From Rhizobium sp. 9140 (GTDB taxonomy: Bacteria > Pseudomonadota > Alphaproteobacteria > Rhizobiales > Rhizobiaceae), in the NCBI RefSeq assembly GCF_900067135.1, contig NZ_FJUR01000001.1:871501-935500 (forward strand): a DNA stretch of 64,000 nucleotides. Direction: 5' to 3'. This document shows, piece after piece, positions 1-9,141 of this stretch (within the stretch, counting starts at the first letter, position 1; every line of letters begins with the position of its first letter). A model generated the notes under the pieces. It saw only the letters and a program-made list of their open reading frames with translations. It searched no databases and was not told the origin of the DNA. The position numbers and the translations under genes were made by a program.

Positions 1-1
1 C

Positions 2-919
2 ATCGGCAAATGGACGCCGGAGAATTACGACCAGAAATATCGCGGCGAGGTGTCGCTCGCCGACGCGCTGGCCAATTCGCTCAATACCATCGCGGCCCAA
101 CTCGTCATGGAGGTTGGGCCGCCGCAGGTGGCAAAGCTCGCCCATCGCCTCGGCATCGAATCGGAGCTGCAGGCGAATGCCTCCATCGCGCTCGGGACAT
201 CGGAAGTCAGCCTTCTGGAACTCACGTCTGCCTATGCTCCTTTCATGAACGGTGGCTTCAAGGCGACGCCGCACATCGTCAAGCGGGTGACGACGGCGGA
301 AGGCAAGGTTCTCTACGAGAACACCTATGACAACCCGCCGCGCGTGCTCGATCCCGAGATCGTCTCGGAGATGAACCAGATGATGGTGGGCGTGGTGGAG
401 CGCGGCACGGGCAAGAACGCCAGGCTCAAGGGCTGGCAGGCCGCCGGCAAGTCCGGCACCACCCAGTCCTTCCGCGATGCACTGTTCGTCGGCTTCACCA
501 ACAACCTGACGACGGGCGTCTGGTTCGGCAATGACGACGGCACCTCGATGAAGAAGGTGACGGGCGGGGGGCTGCCGGCGAAGGCCTGGCACACCTATAT
601 GACCGAAGCGCACGAAGGCCTGACACCCTCGCCGATCTTCGGTACCAAGGGCATCCAGCCGTCCTTCGACGATCCCGGCATCCAGCGCACCATCGGCGAC
701 GTCATCTCCGGCGCTTTCGGCGAAAAGCCTGCGGATGTCTACCCGGATGCGCCGGTGGCCGATGCCGAAATGCCGCCGTCCGAAACACCCCGGGGGCAGG
801 GCAGCTCGGTGGATGCCGCGGAAGGCGGTCTGGTGCCGCCGGCCGATGTCGGGCAGACCACCAGCGGGACACCGCAGACGCGCCGCACGACCCTGTTCGA
901 CATCCTGACCGGGGGTTGA
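2..919 (+). CDS. Penicillin-binding protein 1A, C-terminal part (partial)
   Basis: The reading frame is open from the first base, so the 5' part of the gene lies outside the window; 305 residues are visible. These are the end of the transpeptidase domain of a class A (bifunctional glycosyltransferase/transpeptidase) penicillin-binding protein, which cross-links peptidoglycan in the periplasm while anchored in the inner membrane. Seen directly: the SxN motif as SLN at visible residues 26-28 and the KSGT(T) box at about residue 150, followed by the conserved VGFTNNLTTGVWFG stretch. The SxxK motif must lie upstream. A Pro/Glu-rich low-complexity tail of about 90 residues follows the domain, as is usual for rhizobial PBP1A. 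The mrcA/ponA assignment is by family only. Confidence 0.9.
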   Translation: MGKWTPENYDQKYRGEVSLADALANSLNTIAAQLVMEVGPPQVAKLAHRLGIESELQANASIALGTSEVSLLELTSAYAPFMNGGFKATPHIVKRVTTAEGKVLYENTYDNPPRVLDPEIVSEMNQMMVGVVERGTGKNARLKGWQAAGKSGTTQSFRDALFVGFTNNLTTGVWFGNDDGTSMKKVTGGGLPAKAWHTYMTEAHEGLTPSPIFGTKGIQPSFDDPGIQRTIGDVISGAFGEKPADVYPDAPVADAEMPPSETPRGQGSSVDAAEGGLVPPADVGQTTSGTPQTRRTTLFDILTGG

Positions 920-1007
920 CGGCGGCGGTTAAGCATGCGGGTGCGGAAAGGGATCTAAACTCTTTCGCCTCCGCATTTCTTTTCACCGTCTTCAGGGCTT
1001 GCGACGC

Positions 1008-1039
1008 CTTGCACAGCAAAAAACCCGTCCTTATATACG
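1008..1039 (+). promoter_or_regulatory. RpoH (sigma-32) type heat-shock promoter of dnaK
   Basis: CTTG at 1008-1011, an 18-base spacer, then CTTATATACG at 1030-1039. This fits the alphaproteobacterial RpoH promoter form (CTTG, 17-18 bases, CYTATNT). It lies about 110 bases before the dnaK start and no other gene intervenes. The match is seen; use by RpoH is inferred from the known heat-shock control of dnaK in rhizobia. Confidence 0.7.
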
Positions 1040-1150
1040 CCGCACGTCCAAGGCTTCCGGGCCGCGGCACAACACGACAAGAGCATCCCTAGGGGCTGTC
1101 GCACGAATGCCTGACCGGGTTCCGACAGTCCGCTGCAAGGAGAGAACGAC

Positions 1151-3070
1151 ATGGCAAAAGTAATCGGTATCGATCTGGGAACGACCAACTCCTGCGTCGC
1201 CGTGATGGACGGCAAGGACGCGAAGGTCATCGAAAATGCGGAAGGCGCGCGCACGACGCCCTCCATGGTTGCCTTCTCGGATGATGGCGAACGCCTCGTC
1301 GGCCAGCCGGCCAAGCGTCAGGCCGTCACCAATCCGGAAAACACCCTCTTCGCCGTGAAGCGCCTCATCGGCCGCCGCTACGAAGACCCGACCGTGACGA
1401 AGGACAAGGCCCTCGTGCCGTTCGAAATCGTCAAGGGCGACAATGGCGACGCATGGGTCAAGGCCGGTGGCAAGAACCAGTCTCCGTCGCAGGTCTCGGC
1501 CATGATCCTTCAGAAGATGAAGGAAACCGCCGAATCCTACCTCGGCGAAAAGGTCACCCAGGCCGTCATCACCGTTCCCGCCTACTTCAATGACGCCCAG
1601 CGTCAGGCCACCAAGGATGCGGGCCGCATTGCCGGTCTCGACGTCCTGCGCATCATCAACGAGCCGACGGCAGCAGCGCTCGCCTACGGCCTCGACAAGA
1701 CCGAAGGCAAGACGATCGCTGTCTACGACCTTGGCGGCGGCACGTTCGACGTCTCGGTTCTGGAAATCGGCGACGGCGTCTTCGAAGTGAAGTCGACCAA
1801 TGGCGACACCTTCCTCGGCGGCGAAGACTTCGACATGCGTCTCGTCGAATATCTCGCAGGCGAGTTCAAGAAGGACCAGGGCATCGACCTGAAGAACGAC
1901 AAGCTCGCTCTTCAGCGCCTCAAGGAAGCGGCCGAAAAGGCCAAGATCGAGCTGTCCTCCTCGCAGCAGACGGAAATCAACCTGCCGTTCATCACGGCGG
2001 ATGCTTCCGGCCCGAAGCACCTGACGCTGAAGCTGACGCGCGCGAAGTTCGAAGCGCTCGTGGACGACCTCGTCCAGCGCACGATCGCGCCCTGCAAGGC
2101 GGCGCTGAAGGATGCCGGCGTTTCGGCTTCCGAAATCGATGAAGTCGTGCTCGTCGGCGGCATGAGCCGCATGCCGAAGGTGCAGGAAGTCGTCAAGCAG
2201 CTGTTCGGCAAGGAGCCGCACAAGGGCGTCAACCCGGATGAAGTCGTCGCACTCGGCGCCGCCATCCAGGCCGGCGTTCTCCAGGGCGACGTCAAGGACG
2301 TTCTGCTCCTCGACGTGACCCCGCTGTCGCTCGGCATCGAAACGCTCGGTGGCGTCTTCACCCGTCTGATCGAACGCAACACGACGATCCCGACGAAGAA
2401 GAGCCAGACCTTCTCGACCGCGGAAGACAGCCAGTCGGCCGTCACCATCCGCGTCAGCCAGGGCGAGCGCGAAATGGCGCAGGACAACAAGCTGCTCGGC
2501 CAGTTCGACCTCGTCGGCATTCCCCCGGCACCGCGCGGCATTCCGCAGATCGAAGTCACCTTCGACATCGATGCCAACGGTATCGTCAACGTCTCGGCCA
2601 AGGACAAGGGCACCGGCAAGGAGCACCAGATCCGCATTCAGGCATCGGGCGGGCTGTCGGACGCCGATATCGAGAAGATGGTCAAGGACGCGGAGGCCAA
2701 TGCCGAGAACGACAAGAAACGTCGTGACGGCGTCGAGGCGAAGAACCAGGCCGAAAGCCTGATCCATTCGTCCGAGAAGTCGCTGAAGGAATATGGCGAC
2801 AAGGTCACCGAAGCCGACCGCACTGCCATCTCCGACGCGATTGCCGCGCTGAAGACATCGGTCGAGGCTTCCGAGCCGGACGCCGAGGACATCAAGGCGA
2901 AGACGCAGACGCTTCTGGAAGCTTCCATGAAGCTCGGTCAGGCGATGTATGAGTCGCAGCAGACCGATGCGGCAAACGCAGACGCCGCAGCGGACGCTGC
3001 CCGCGACAACGTCGTCGATGCCGACTACGAAGACGTCAGCGACGAAGACGATCGCAAGAAGTCTGCGTAA
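1151..3070 (+). CDS. dnaK: Molecular chaperone DnaK (Hsp70)
   Basis: ATP-dependent Hsp70 chaperone that binds unfolded peptides and cycles with DnaJ and GrpE in the cytoplasm. The 639-residue length is normal. The nucleotide-binding domain opens with the phosphate-1 loop GIDLGTTNS (residues 6-14) and contains [10 protein letters not shown] near residue 195. The substrate-binding domain covers about 390-610 and the acidic tail ends in DDRKKSA. The start is fixed by AGGAGAG seven bases before the ATG. A heat-shock type promoter precedes it and a strong hairpin terminator follows, so dnaK and dnaJ are neighbours but probably not a simple single operon. grpE is not in the window. Confidence 0.99.
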   Translation: MAKVIGIDLGTTNSCVAVMDGKDAKVIENAEGARTTPSMVAFSDDGERLVGQPAKRQAVTNPENTLFAVKRLIGRRYEDPTVTKDKALVPFEIVKGDNGDAWVKAGGKNQSPSQVSAMILQKMKETAESYLGEKVTQAVITVPAYFNDAQRQATKDAGRIAGLDVLRIINEPTAAALAYGLDKTEGKTIAVYDLGGGTFDVSVLEIGDGVFEVKSTNGDTFLGGEDFDMRLVEYLAGEFKKDQGIDLKNDKLALQRLKEAAEKAKIELSSSQQTEINLPFITADASGPKHLTLKLTRAKFEALVDDLVQRTIAPCKAALKDAGVSASEIDEVVLVGGMSRMPKVQEVVKQLFGKEPHKGVNPDEVVALGAAIQAGVLQGDVKDVLLLDVTPLSLGIETLGGVFTRLIERNTTIPTKKSQTFSTAEDSQSAVTIRVSQGEREMAQDNKLLGQFDLVGIPPAPRGIPQIEVTFDIDANGIVNVSAKDKGTGKEHQIRIQASGGLSDADIEKMVKDAEANAENDKKRRDGVEAKNQAESLIHSSEKSLKEYGDKVTEADRTAISDAIAALKTSVEASEPDAEDIKAKTQTLLEASMKLGQAMYESQQTDAANADAAADAARDNVVDADYEDVSDEDDRKKSA

Positions 3071-3095
3071 GGCGTGAAGGCCTGACGCCATCGAA

Positions 3096-3128
3096 AAGGC
3101 CCGGAGCAACCGTTCCGGGCCTTTTTTT
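3096..3128 (+). terminator. Rho-independent terminator after dnaK
   Basis: A perfect 10-base stem (3096-3105 with 3114-3123, AAGGCCCGGA / TCCGGGCCTT) with an 8-base loop runs straight into a T tract ending at 3128. It sits 25 bases after the dnaK stop and separates dnaK from dnaJ. Confidence 0.92.
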
Positions 3129-3325
3129 GGTAGATTGCCGAAAAATGCGACAGGCTTGTCAGTTTGCCTTCTTTTCGTCGAAAAAGCCGAAACCCGTGCG
3201 GATTCGCTATGGTATCGGCGTGCGGGATTTCCTAAATCCTTATCAACGAAATTCGGCTCAATGAAATCTGGCGACGACCGACGGCCGGTCCTGTCGCCGC
3301 GGTTCAACGGGATATGCGCGACCAC

Positions 3326-4459
3326 ATGAAACGTGATCTTTACGAAACACTCGGTGTTGCGAAAACAGCCGACGAGAAGGAGCTGAAAAGCGCCTTCCGC
3401 AAGCTGGCGATGAAATACCACCCGGACAAGAATCCGGGCGATGCGGAATCGGAAAAGACCTTCAAAGAGATCAACCAGGCCTATGAGACGCTGAAGGACC
3501 CGCAGAAGCGGGCCGCCTACGACCGTTACGGCCACGCCGCCTTCGAACAGGGCGGCATGGGTGGCGGCGGCGGTGCCGGCATGGGCGGTGGCGCCGCGGG
3601 CTTCTCCGATATCTTCGAGGACATTTTCGGCGAGATGATGGGCGGCGGACGCCAGCGCCAGCGCTCGTCTGGCGGGCGCGAGCGCGGCGCCGATCTCCGC
3701 TACAACATGGAGATCACGCTGGAGGAGGCCTATGCCGGCAAGACCGCGCAGATCCGCGTCCCCACCTCGATCACCTGCGACGTCTGTTCCGGATCGGGCG
3801 CCAAGCCCGGCACGAAGCCGACGACCTGCGGCACCTGCCAGGGCTCCGGCCGGGTGCGCGCGGCGCAAGGCTTCTTTTCCATCGAGCGGACCTGCCCAAC
3901 CTGCCAGGGTCGCGGCACCATCATTCCCGATCCCTGCACCAAGTGCCACGGCCAGGGCCGTATCACCGAAGAGCGCTCGCTGTCCGTTAACATCCCCGCT
4001 GGTATCGAGGACGGCACCCGCATCCGCCTGTCGGGCGAGGGCGAGGCCGGTCTTCGCGGCGGTCCTTCGGGCGATCTCTACATCTTCCTCTCGGTCAAGC
4101 CGCATGAGTTCTACCAGCGCGACGGCGCCGACCTCTATTGCAGCGTGCCGATCTCCATGACGACGGCGACGCTCGGCGGCAAGTTCGACGTGCAGACGCT
4201 CGACGGCACCAAGTCGCGCGTCACGGTTCCCGAGGGAACGCAGGCGGGCAAGCAGTTCCGCCTGAAGGGCAAGGGCATGCCGGTGCTGCGCTCGACGCAG
4301 GTGGGCGATCTCTACATCCAGATCGGCATCGAAACGCCGCAGAAGCTGACCAAGCGCCAGCGCGAACTGCTGGAGGAATTCGCCGAGATTTCCTCGAAGG
4401 ACAACAACCCGGAATCCGCCGGCTTCTTCGCCCGGATGAAGGAATTCTTCGAGGGCTGA
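3326..4459 (+). CDS. dnaJ: Molecular chaperone DnaJ (Hsp40)
   Basis: Co-chaperone that stimulates the DnaK ATPase and delivers unfolded clients. At 377 residues it is a type I DnaJ. It has an N-terminal J domain with HPD at residues 32-34, a Gly-rich linker, a zinc-binding region with four CxxCxGxG repeats ([32 protein letters not shown]), and the C-terminal substrate-binding domain. I chose the ATG at 3326 because [11 protein letters not shown] aligns with the usual DnaJ N-terminus. An in-frame ATG at 3314 adds only MRDH and is not preceded by a better ribosome binding site. It is downstream of dnaK but behind that gene's terminator, so it needs its own promoter or read-through. Confidence 0.97.
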   Translation: MKRDLYETLGVAKTADEKELKSAFRKLAMKYHPDKNPGDAESEKTFKEINQAYETLKDPQKRAAYDRYGHAAFEQGGMGGGGGAGMGGGAAGFSDIFEDIFGEMMGGGRQRQRSSGGRERGADLRYNMEITLEEAYAGKTAQIRVPTSITCDVCSGSGAKPGTKPTTCGTCQGSGRVRAAQGFFSIERTCPTCQGRGTIIPDPCTKCHGQGRITEERSLSVNIPAGIEDGTRIRLSGEGEAGLRGGPSGDLYIFLSVKPHEFYQRDGADLYCSVPISMTTATLGGKFDVQTLDGTKSRVTVPEGTQAGKQFRLKGKGMPVLRSTQVGDLYIQIGIETPQKLTKRQRELLEEFAEISSKDNNPESAGFFARMKEFFEG

Positions 4460-4479
4460 TCGCCGCGATCCGCATCGAC

Positions 4480-4512
4480 AAGGCCGGAAGCAGGAATGTT
4501 TCCGGCCTTTTT
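4480..4512 (+). terminator. Rho-independent terminator after dnaJ
   Basis: A 10-base perfect stem AAGGCCGGAA (4480-4489) pairs with TTCCGGCCTT (4500-4509), followed by a short T run to 4512. It lies 20 bases after the dnaJ stop. Confidence 0.88.
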
Positions 4513-4604
4513 CATGAGAGCAGAATCATTGCCATGCCTGCGAACCGCTCCATCTCTTGAACCTCGACACGATGATCGATGCGTCAGACGAGAGGATGTC
4601 CGCC

Positions 4605-5339
4605 ATGACCTATGCGCTTTACTACTGGGACGGTCTGCCCGGTCGCGGCGAGTTCGTGCGGCTGGCGCTGGAGCAGGCGGGGGCCGACTATATCGATGTC
4701 GCCCGCGGCCAAGACGGTACCGACCGGATGCTGGAGATCCTGGAGGATAACAGGGGGGATGCGCCGTTCGCGCCGCCATTCCTGAAGGACGGCGACCGGA
4801 TCGTCTCGCAGACGGCCAATATTCTCTTCTATCTCGGACCGCGTCTCGGCCTTGCGCCGGCAGACGAATACGAGCGTCATCGCCTGAATGGCTTGCAGAT
4901 GACGATGGCCGACATGGTGGCAGAGACGCACGACACCCATCATCCCGTGGCGACGGGGCTCTATTACGAGGACCAGAAGCCGGAAGCGACACGCCGCGCC
5001 GCCGATTTTCGCACGGCGCGCATTCCGAAATTCCTCGATTACTTCGAGCGGGTGCTCTCCACAAATCCCGAGGGGCCGACGCATCTCGTCGGCAAGGCTC
5101 TGACTTATGGCGACCTCTCGCTCCACCATCTGCTCGAGGGCCTGCGCTACGCCTTCCCGAAAGCCATGAAGGCCTATGGCAACCGCTGGCCGCATCTCGA
5201 TGCGGTGCGCACCCATGTGGCAAGCCTGCCCAACATCGCCGCCTATCGCGCGTCCGACCGCCGCATCCCTTTCAACGAGTCCGGCATCTTCCGCCATTAC
5301 CCCGAGCTCGACGGCATCGAGACAGGCGACGAGGATTGA
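4605..5339 (+). CDS. Glutathione S-transferase family protein
   Basis: A 244-residue cytosolic GST-like protein. The N-terminal thioredoxin-like domain starts YALYYWDGLPGRGEFVRLAL, the usual glutathione-site strand and helix, and the cis-Pro and Gln-Thr/Ser pair that bind glutathione correspond to the APPFLKDGDRIVSQTANI region. The C-terminal half is the all-helical GST domain. The ATG at 4605 is chosen because GAGAGG lies nine bases before it; an in-frame ATG at 4596 and a TTG at 4557 are possible but lack a good site. The natural substrate is not predictable. It sits between the dnaJ terminator and recF. Confidence 0.85.
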   Translation: MTYALYYWDGLPGRGEFVRLALEQAGADYIDVARGQDGTDRMLEILEDNRGDAPFAPPFLKDGDRIVSQTANILFYLGPRLGLAPADEYERHRLNGLQMTMADMVAETHDTHHPVATGLYYEDQKPEATRRAADFRTARIPKFLDYFERVLSTNPEGPTHLVGKALTYGDLSLHHLLEGLRYAFPKAMKAYGNRWPHLDAVRTHVASLPNIAAYRASDRRIPFNESGIFRHYPELDGIETGDED

Positions 5340-5391
5340 TGGACCAGACGATGCTTGTCAGGCATCGCAAGAGGGCTTAGAGCCGGACGGC

Positions 5392-6516
5392 ATGCCGCAA
5401 AAAGTTTCCCTGTCCCGTCTGAAGCTCGGCGATTTCCGCAATTATGCGGCGCTTTCGCTCGATCTCGACGCGCGTCATGTCGTGCTCACGGGGGAGAACG
5501 GCGCGGGCAAGACCAATCTCATGGAGGCGGTCTCCTTCCTCTCGCCGGGGCGGGGTCTGCGGCGCGCGGCCTACGCCGATGTGCCGCGTCTCGGCGCGGA
5601 GGCCGGGTTCTCGATCTTCGCCGCCATCGAGGGCATGCAGGGCGATGTCGAGATTGGCACCGGGACGTTCGGGACCGAGGAGGGGCAGGCGCGGCGCCTG
5701 CGTCTCAACGGCACCAATGCGAAGGCCATCGACGAGCTTCTCGACCATCTGCGCGTGCTCTGGCTGACGCCGGCCATGGACGGGCTGTTCACGGGGGCGT
5801 CCGGCGACCGGCGGCGTTTCCTCGACCGGCTCGTCCTCTCGCTCGATCCCGAGCACGGACGACGGGCAACCGATTTCGAGCGCGCCATGCGCAGCCGCAA
5901 CAAGCTGCTGTCCGAGCCCGGTGCCGATCCGGTCTGGCTGACCGGGCTGGAGCGCCAGCTGGCCGAACTCGGCATCGCCATGGCGCTCGCCCGCAACGAA
6001 ATGCTCGGGCTTCTGGCAGCGCTGATCGATCGCAGCCCGGACGACGGCAGGTTTCCAAAGGCGGATCTCGCACTGTCGGGCTTTCTCGATGGCGAATGGC
6101 ACCGCCCGGCCTTCGATCTGGAGGAGGATTATCTGGAGCGCCTGCGCACCGGCCGCTGGCGCGACGGGGCGGCGGGGCGCACGCTCGAAGGTCCGCACCG
6201 CAGCGATCTCCTGATCCGCCATCGGGCGAAGAATATCGAGGCCGAACGCTGCTCGACGGGGGAACAGAAGGCGCTGCTCGTCGGCCTGGTGCTGGCGCAT
6301 GCGCGGCTGGTGGCCGACCTCACCGGCCACGCGCCGGTGCTGCTGCTGGATGAAATCGCCGCGCATCTCGATGCCGGACGCCGGGCGGCGCTGTTCGATA
6401 TCGTCGACGATCTCGGCGGGCAGGCCTTCATGACCGGCACCGACCGGGCTATGTTTTCGGCGCTCGGCGACCGCGCGCAGTTCCTGACGGTTGCCAACGG
6501 GCAGGTTTTCGAGTGA
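5392..6516 (+). CDS. recF: DNA replication/repair protein RecF
   Basis: SMC-like ATPase that with RecO and RecR loads RecA at single-strand gaps. It is 374 residues long, the usual length. Walker A GENGAGKTN is at residues 34-42, the ABC-type signature is STGEQKA, and Walker B is LLLDEIAAHLDAGR near the C-terminus with the D-loop following. The ATG at 5392 gives MPQKVSLSRLKLGDFRNY, which begins right at the first conserved strand; upstream in-frame starts overlap the GST gene. recF is not next to dnaA and dnaN here, unlike in gammaproteobacteria and firmicutes; dispersed placement is normal in Rhizobiales. Confidence 0.96.
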   Translation: MPQKVSLSRLKLGDFRNYAALSLDLDARHVVLTGENGAGKTNLMEAVSFLSPGRGLRRAAYADVPRLGAEAGFSIFAAIEGMQGDVEIGTGTFGTEEGQARRLRLNGTNAKAIDELLDHLRVLWLTPAMDGLFTGASGDRRRFLDRLVLSLDPEHGRRATDFERAMRSRNKLLSEPGADPVWLTGLERQLAELGIAMALARNEMLGLLAALIDRSPDDGRFPKADLALSGFLDGEWHRPAFDLEEDYLERLRTGRWRDGAAGRTLEGPHRSDLLIRHRAKNIEAERCSTGEQKALLVGLVLAHARLVADLTGHAPVLLLDEIAAHLDAGRRAALFDIVDDLGGQAFMTGTDRAMFSALGDRAQFLTVANGQVFE

Positions 6517-6526
6517 GTGTCGGGGC

Positions 6527-7291
6527 ATGGCCGAAACACTGACACCCCAGGAAATTGACCGCTATTCCCGCCACATCCTGCTGCCGGAAATCGGCGGGCA
6601 GGGGCAGCAGGCGCTGAAAGCGGCGCGTGTGCTGGTGATCGGCGCGGGCGGCCTCGGCGCGCCTGTTATCCTCTATCTCGCGGCCGCCGGCATCGGCACG
6701 CTCGGGATCGTCGATGACGATGTTGTGTCGCTCTCCAACCTCCAGCGCCAGGTGGTGCACCAGACCGCAGCCATCGGCACGCGCAAGGTGGACAGCGCGC
6801 AAGGTGCAGTGGCGCGGCTGAACCCGCACGTGACCGTTTGCCCGCTGCCGTTCCGCCTCACGCGCGACACCGTTTCCGAAACGCTCGCCGGCTACGACAT
6901 CGTGGTCGATGGCTCCGACAATTTCGATACGCGCTATCTGGTTGCGGAGGCGGCCGAGACCCGGCGCATCCCCCTCGTCACCGGCGCTGTCGGCCGTTTC
7001 GACGGCTCGCTGACGGTTCTCATGCCCTGGACGACAGACGCGTCGGGCCGGCAGGCGCCGCGCTACCGCGATCTCTTCCCCGAGCCGCCGCCGCCCGGTA
7101 CGGTACCGTCCTGCGCGGAAGCGGGCATTATCGGCGCGCTGACTGGCGTCATCGGCACATTGCAGGCCATGGAAGTGGTCAAGCTGGTGACGGGCGCCGG
7201 AGACCCCCTCGTCGGCCGCCTGCTGCTCTACGACGCGCTGGCGGCCCGTTTCGACACCATCCGCTACAGGCGTCGCCATGCGGATCGTTGA
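6527..7291 (+). CDS. moeB: Molybdopterin-synthase adenylyltransferase MoeB (ThiF/HesA family)
   Basis: E1-like enzyme that adenylates the C-terminal glycine of MoaD so that sulfur can be loaded for molybdopterin synthesis. The 254-residue protein has the Rossmann loop GAGGLGAP, the ERYSRHI-like N-terminus (DRYSRHILLPEIGGQGQQ), the VDGSDNFDTRYL segment that binds ATP/Mg, and the conserved Cys in VPSCAEAG. The two CxxC zinc pairs of E. coli MoeB are not present. It starts 10 bases after recF ends. ThiF, or a rhodanese-less MOCS3-like enzyme, is the alternative family reading. Confidence 0.87.
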   Translation: MAETLTPQEIDRYSRHILLPEIGGQGQQALKAARVLVIGAGGLGAPVILYLAAAGIGTLGIVDDDVVSLSNLQRQVVHQTAAIGTRKVDSAQGAVARLNPHVTVCPLPFRLTRDTVSETLAGYDIVVDGSDNFDTRYLVAEAAETRRIPLVTGAVGRFDGSLTVLMPWTTDASGRQAPRYRDLFPEPPPPGTVPSCAEAGIIGALTGVIGTLQAMEVVKLVTGAGDPLVGRLLLYDALAARFDTIRYRRRHADR

Positions 7292-7315
7292 GTGCGGGCC
7301 GGATATTAACGGCGG

Positions 7316-8320
7316 TCAGTTGCGCCCCGGCAGCACCCTGTCCGGCGGGCGGTGACCGTCGAAGAAGGTGCGGATGTTGATGATGACCTTCTCGCCCATG
7401 TCGACACGGCTTTCGAGCGTTGCCGAGCCCATATGCGGCAGCAGCACCACCTTGCCTTCGGAGGCAAGCTTGACGAGCTTCGGGTTGATCGCCGGCTCGT
7501 TCTCGTAGACGTCGAGCCCCGCGCCGGCGATACGGCCCTCCCGCAGGCACTTGATCAGCGCGGCCTCGTCCACGATGCCGCCGCGCGCGGTGTTCACGAG
7601 GTAGCTCGTGGGCTGCATCAGTTGCAGCCGGCGCGCCGAGAGCAGGTGATAGGTCGCGGGCGTCGAGGGGCAGTTGACCGATACGAAATCGACACGGGCG
7701 AGCATCTGGTCGAGGCTGTCCCAGTAGGTCGCCTCCAGCGATGCCTCCGTCTCGGCGCTCACGCGGTGACGGTTGTGATAGTGGATGGAGAGGCCGAAGG
7801 CCTTGGCGCGGCGGGCAACCGCGGTGCCGATGCGGCCCATGCCGACGATGCCGATGCGCTTGCCGGAAATCCGGCGGCCCAGCATCCAGTTGGGCGACCA
7901 GCCGGCCCAGTCGTGGCGGCGGTCGGCGAGAATCGCGGCGCCTTCCACGAGCCGCCGGGGAACGGCGAGAATGAGCGCCAGCGTCATGTCGGCCGTGTCC
8001 TCGGTGAGCACGGCGGGCGTGTTCGTCACCGTGATGCCGCGGCGCGCGGCGGCGTCCACATCGATATTGTCGACGCCGTTGGAAAAGCTCGCGATCAGCT
8101 TGAGCTTCGGCCCGGCCTCTTCGATCAGGGCAGCGTCGATGCGGTCGGTGACGGTGGGCACCAGCACGTCGGCATGGGCCATGGCGGCGGCCAGCGCCTC
8201 CTGGCTGCGCGGGGTATCGTCGATGTTCAGCTCCGCATCGAAGAGTTCGCGCATGCGGGTCTCCACGATGTCGGGCAGCTTGCGGGTGATGTAGACCGTC
8301 GGCTTCTGTCTCTGCGTCAT
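7316..8320 (-). CDS. D-isomer specific 2-hydroxyacid dehydrogenase (glyoxylate reductase-like)
   Basis: NAD(P)H-dependent oxidoreductase of 334 residues acting on short 2-hydroxy/2-oxo acids, probably glyoxylate or hydroxypyruvate. Seen: the dinucleotide loop GMGRIGT, the substrate Arg in NTARGGIVDE, the catalytic Glu in the following segment and the catalytic His in LPHMGSAT. The start is the ATG at 8320, preceded by GGGAGAGA; longer in-frame extensions upstream carry no conserved sequence. It is convergent with moeB (24 bases between stops) and divergent from the SH3-domain gene. A second family member lies at 18.1 kb. Confidence 0.9.
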   Translation of the reverse strand: MTQRQKPTVYITRKLPDIVETRMRELFDAELNIDDTPRSQEALAAAMAHADVLVPTVTDRIDAALIEEAGPKLKLIASFSNGVDNIDVDAAARRGITVTNTPAVLTEDTADMTLALILAVPRRLVEGAAILADRRHDWAGWSPNWMLGRRISGKRIGIVGMGRIGTAVARRAKAFGLSIHYHNRHRVSAETEASLEATYWDSLDQMLARVDFVSVNCPSTPATYHLLSARRLQLMQPTSYLVNTARGGIVDEAALIKCLREGRIAGAGLDVYENEPAINPKLVKLASEGKVVLLPHMGSATLESRVDMGEKVIINIRTFFDGHRPPDRVLPGRN

Positions 8321-8362
8321 CGTCAAATCTCTCCCCCGATCCGCGCCAGGCAGACCATCGCG

Positions 8363-8378
8363 TTGACGGCTTCTTAAC
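8363..8378. promoter_or_regulatory. Near-consensus CtrA-type site
   Basis: TTGA at 8363-8366, seven bases, then TTAAC at 8374-8378. This is one base off the CtrA full-site form TTAA-N7-TTAAC. It lies in the 239-base space between the divergent dehydrogenase and SH3-domain genes. The match is weak enough to be chance. Confidence 0.3.
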
Positions 8379-8559
8379 CAAGATGATGGATCGTGTCCCA
8401 GAGCGTTATCTAGCAGAGACGCACGGGAAGACCAACACAGCCTGCCTTCGAAGCGACCGGGATGACCGGAGGTTCTCGATACCATGCAGGCTGGACGTCT
8501 CGGAGCGCTCCGCTGACGATGCGCAAATTGTTCGACCGGTTTGGAAAACGGATTTCGCC

Positions 8560-9132
8560 ATGCGCCAGTTCCATCTCAGTATGATCGCGCAGTTTCGTGT
8601 GAATGCGAGGCGCGGCCTCATGATCGCTCTTCTTGCGGCCTTCACCATATCCGGCATCGCCGACCCGGCATGGGCGCAGGCGGCCAAGGGGGCGAGCGGC
8701 CTGCCGCTGCCGCGCTTCGTCAGCCTGAAATCGAAAAGCGTCAACCTGCGCGTCGGCCCGAGCGTCGATTATGCCGTGTCGTGGCGCTACCTAAAGCCCG
8801 GCGTGCCGGTCGAGATCATTCAGGAATACGACAACTGGCGGCGCGTACGCGATGCGGACGGCACGGAGGGCTGGGTCAATCAGGCGCTTCTTTCCGGCGC
8901 CCGCACGGCGCTGGCCGCCCCGTGGATGCGCGGTAAGGGCCAGGGCGTGCTGGTCAACATGCGCCGCGAGCCGCAATCGAACGCCAACATCGTCGCTCGC
9001 ATCGAGCCGGGCGTGATGCTGCACATTGGCCAGTGCACCGGCGAATGGTGCAAGGCCGAAGCGCAAGGGGCGGAAGGCTGGATCGTCCAGACCGAGATCT
9101 GGGGTGCCTACCCCGGCGAGGCGTTCAAATAA
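8560..9132 (+). CDS. Exported SH3-domain protein
   Basis: A 190-residue protein. The N-terminus has a basic stretch, the hydrophobic segment GLMIALLAAFTISGIA and a signal peptidase I type site after AWAQA, so it is exported to the periplasm. Two bacterial SH3 repeats follow (around residues 55-110 and 120-180): KSVNLRVGPSVDYAVSW with a WVNQALL end, then VNMRREPQSNANIV with a WIVQTEIWG end. Such modules bind peptidoglycan or partner proteins. I placed the start at 8560, the first ATG giving a compact signal peptide; the frame is open further upstream to 8383 but that part has no export signal. Catalytic residues are not evident. Confidence 0.82.
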   Translation: MRQFHLSMIAQFRVNARRGLMIALLAAFTISGIADPAWAQAAKGASGLPLPRFVSLKSKSVNLRVGPSVDYAVSWRYLKPGVPVEIIQEYDNWRRVRDADGTEGWVNQALLSGARTALAAPWMRGKGQGVLVNMRREPQSNANIVARIEPGVMLHIGQCTGEWCKAEAQGAEGWIVQTEIWGAYPGEAFK

Positions 9133-9141
9133 CCTGCAACG

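Noticed and set aside
3135..3329. Small ORF between dnaK and dnaJ
   Set aside because: It starts in the terminator tail, has no ribosome binding site, and overlaps the start of dnaJ.
1031..4105. A minus-strand open frame of about 1024 codons opposite dnaK and dnaJ
   Set aside because: It mirrors the codon pattern of the strongly conserved plus-strand genes, has low-complexity Arg/Asp/Val composition and no recognisable domain. The same applies to long frames opposite the MFS gene, xseA, mepA, the ABC exporter, pheT and lepA.
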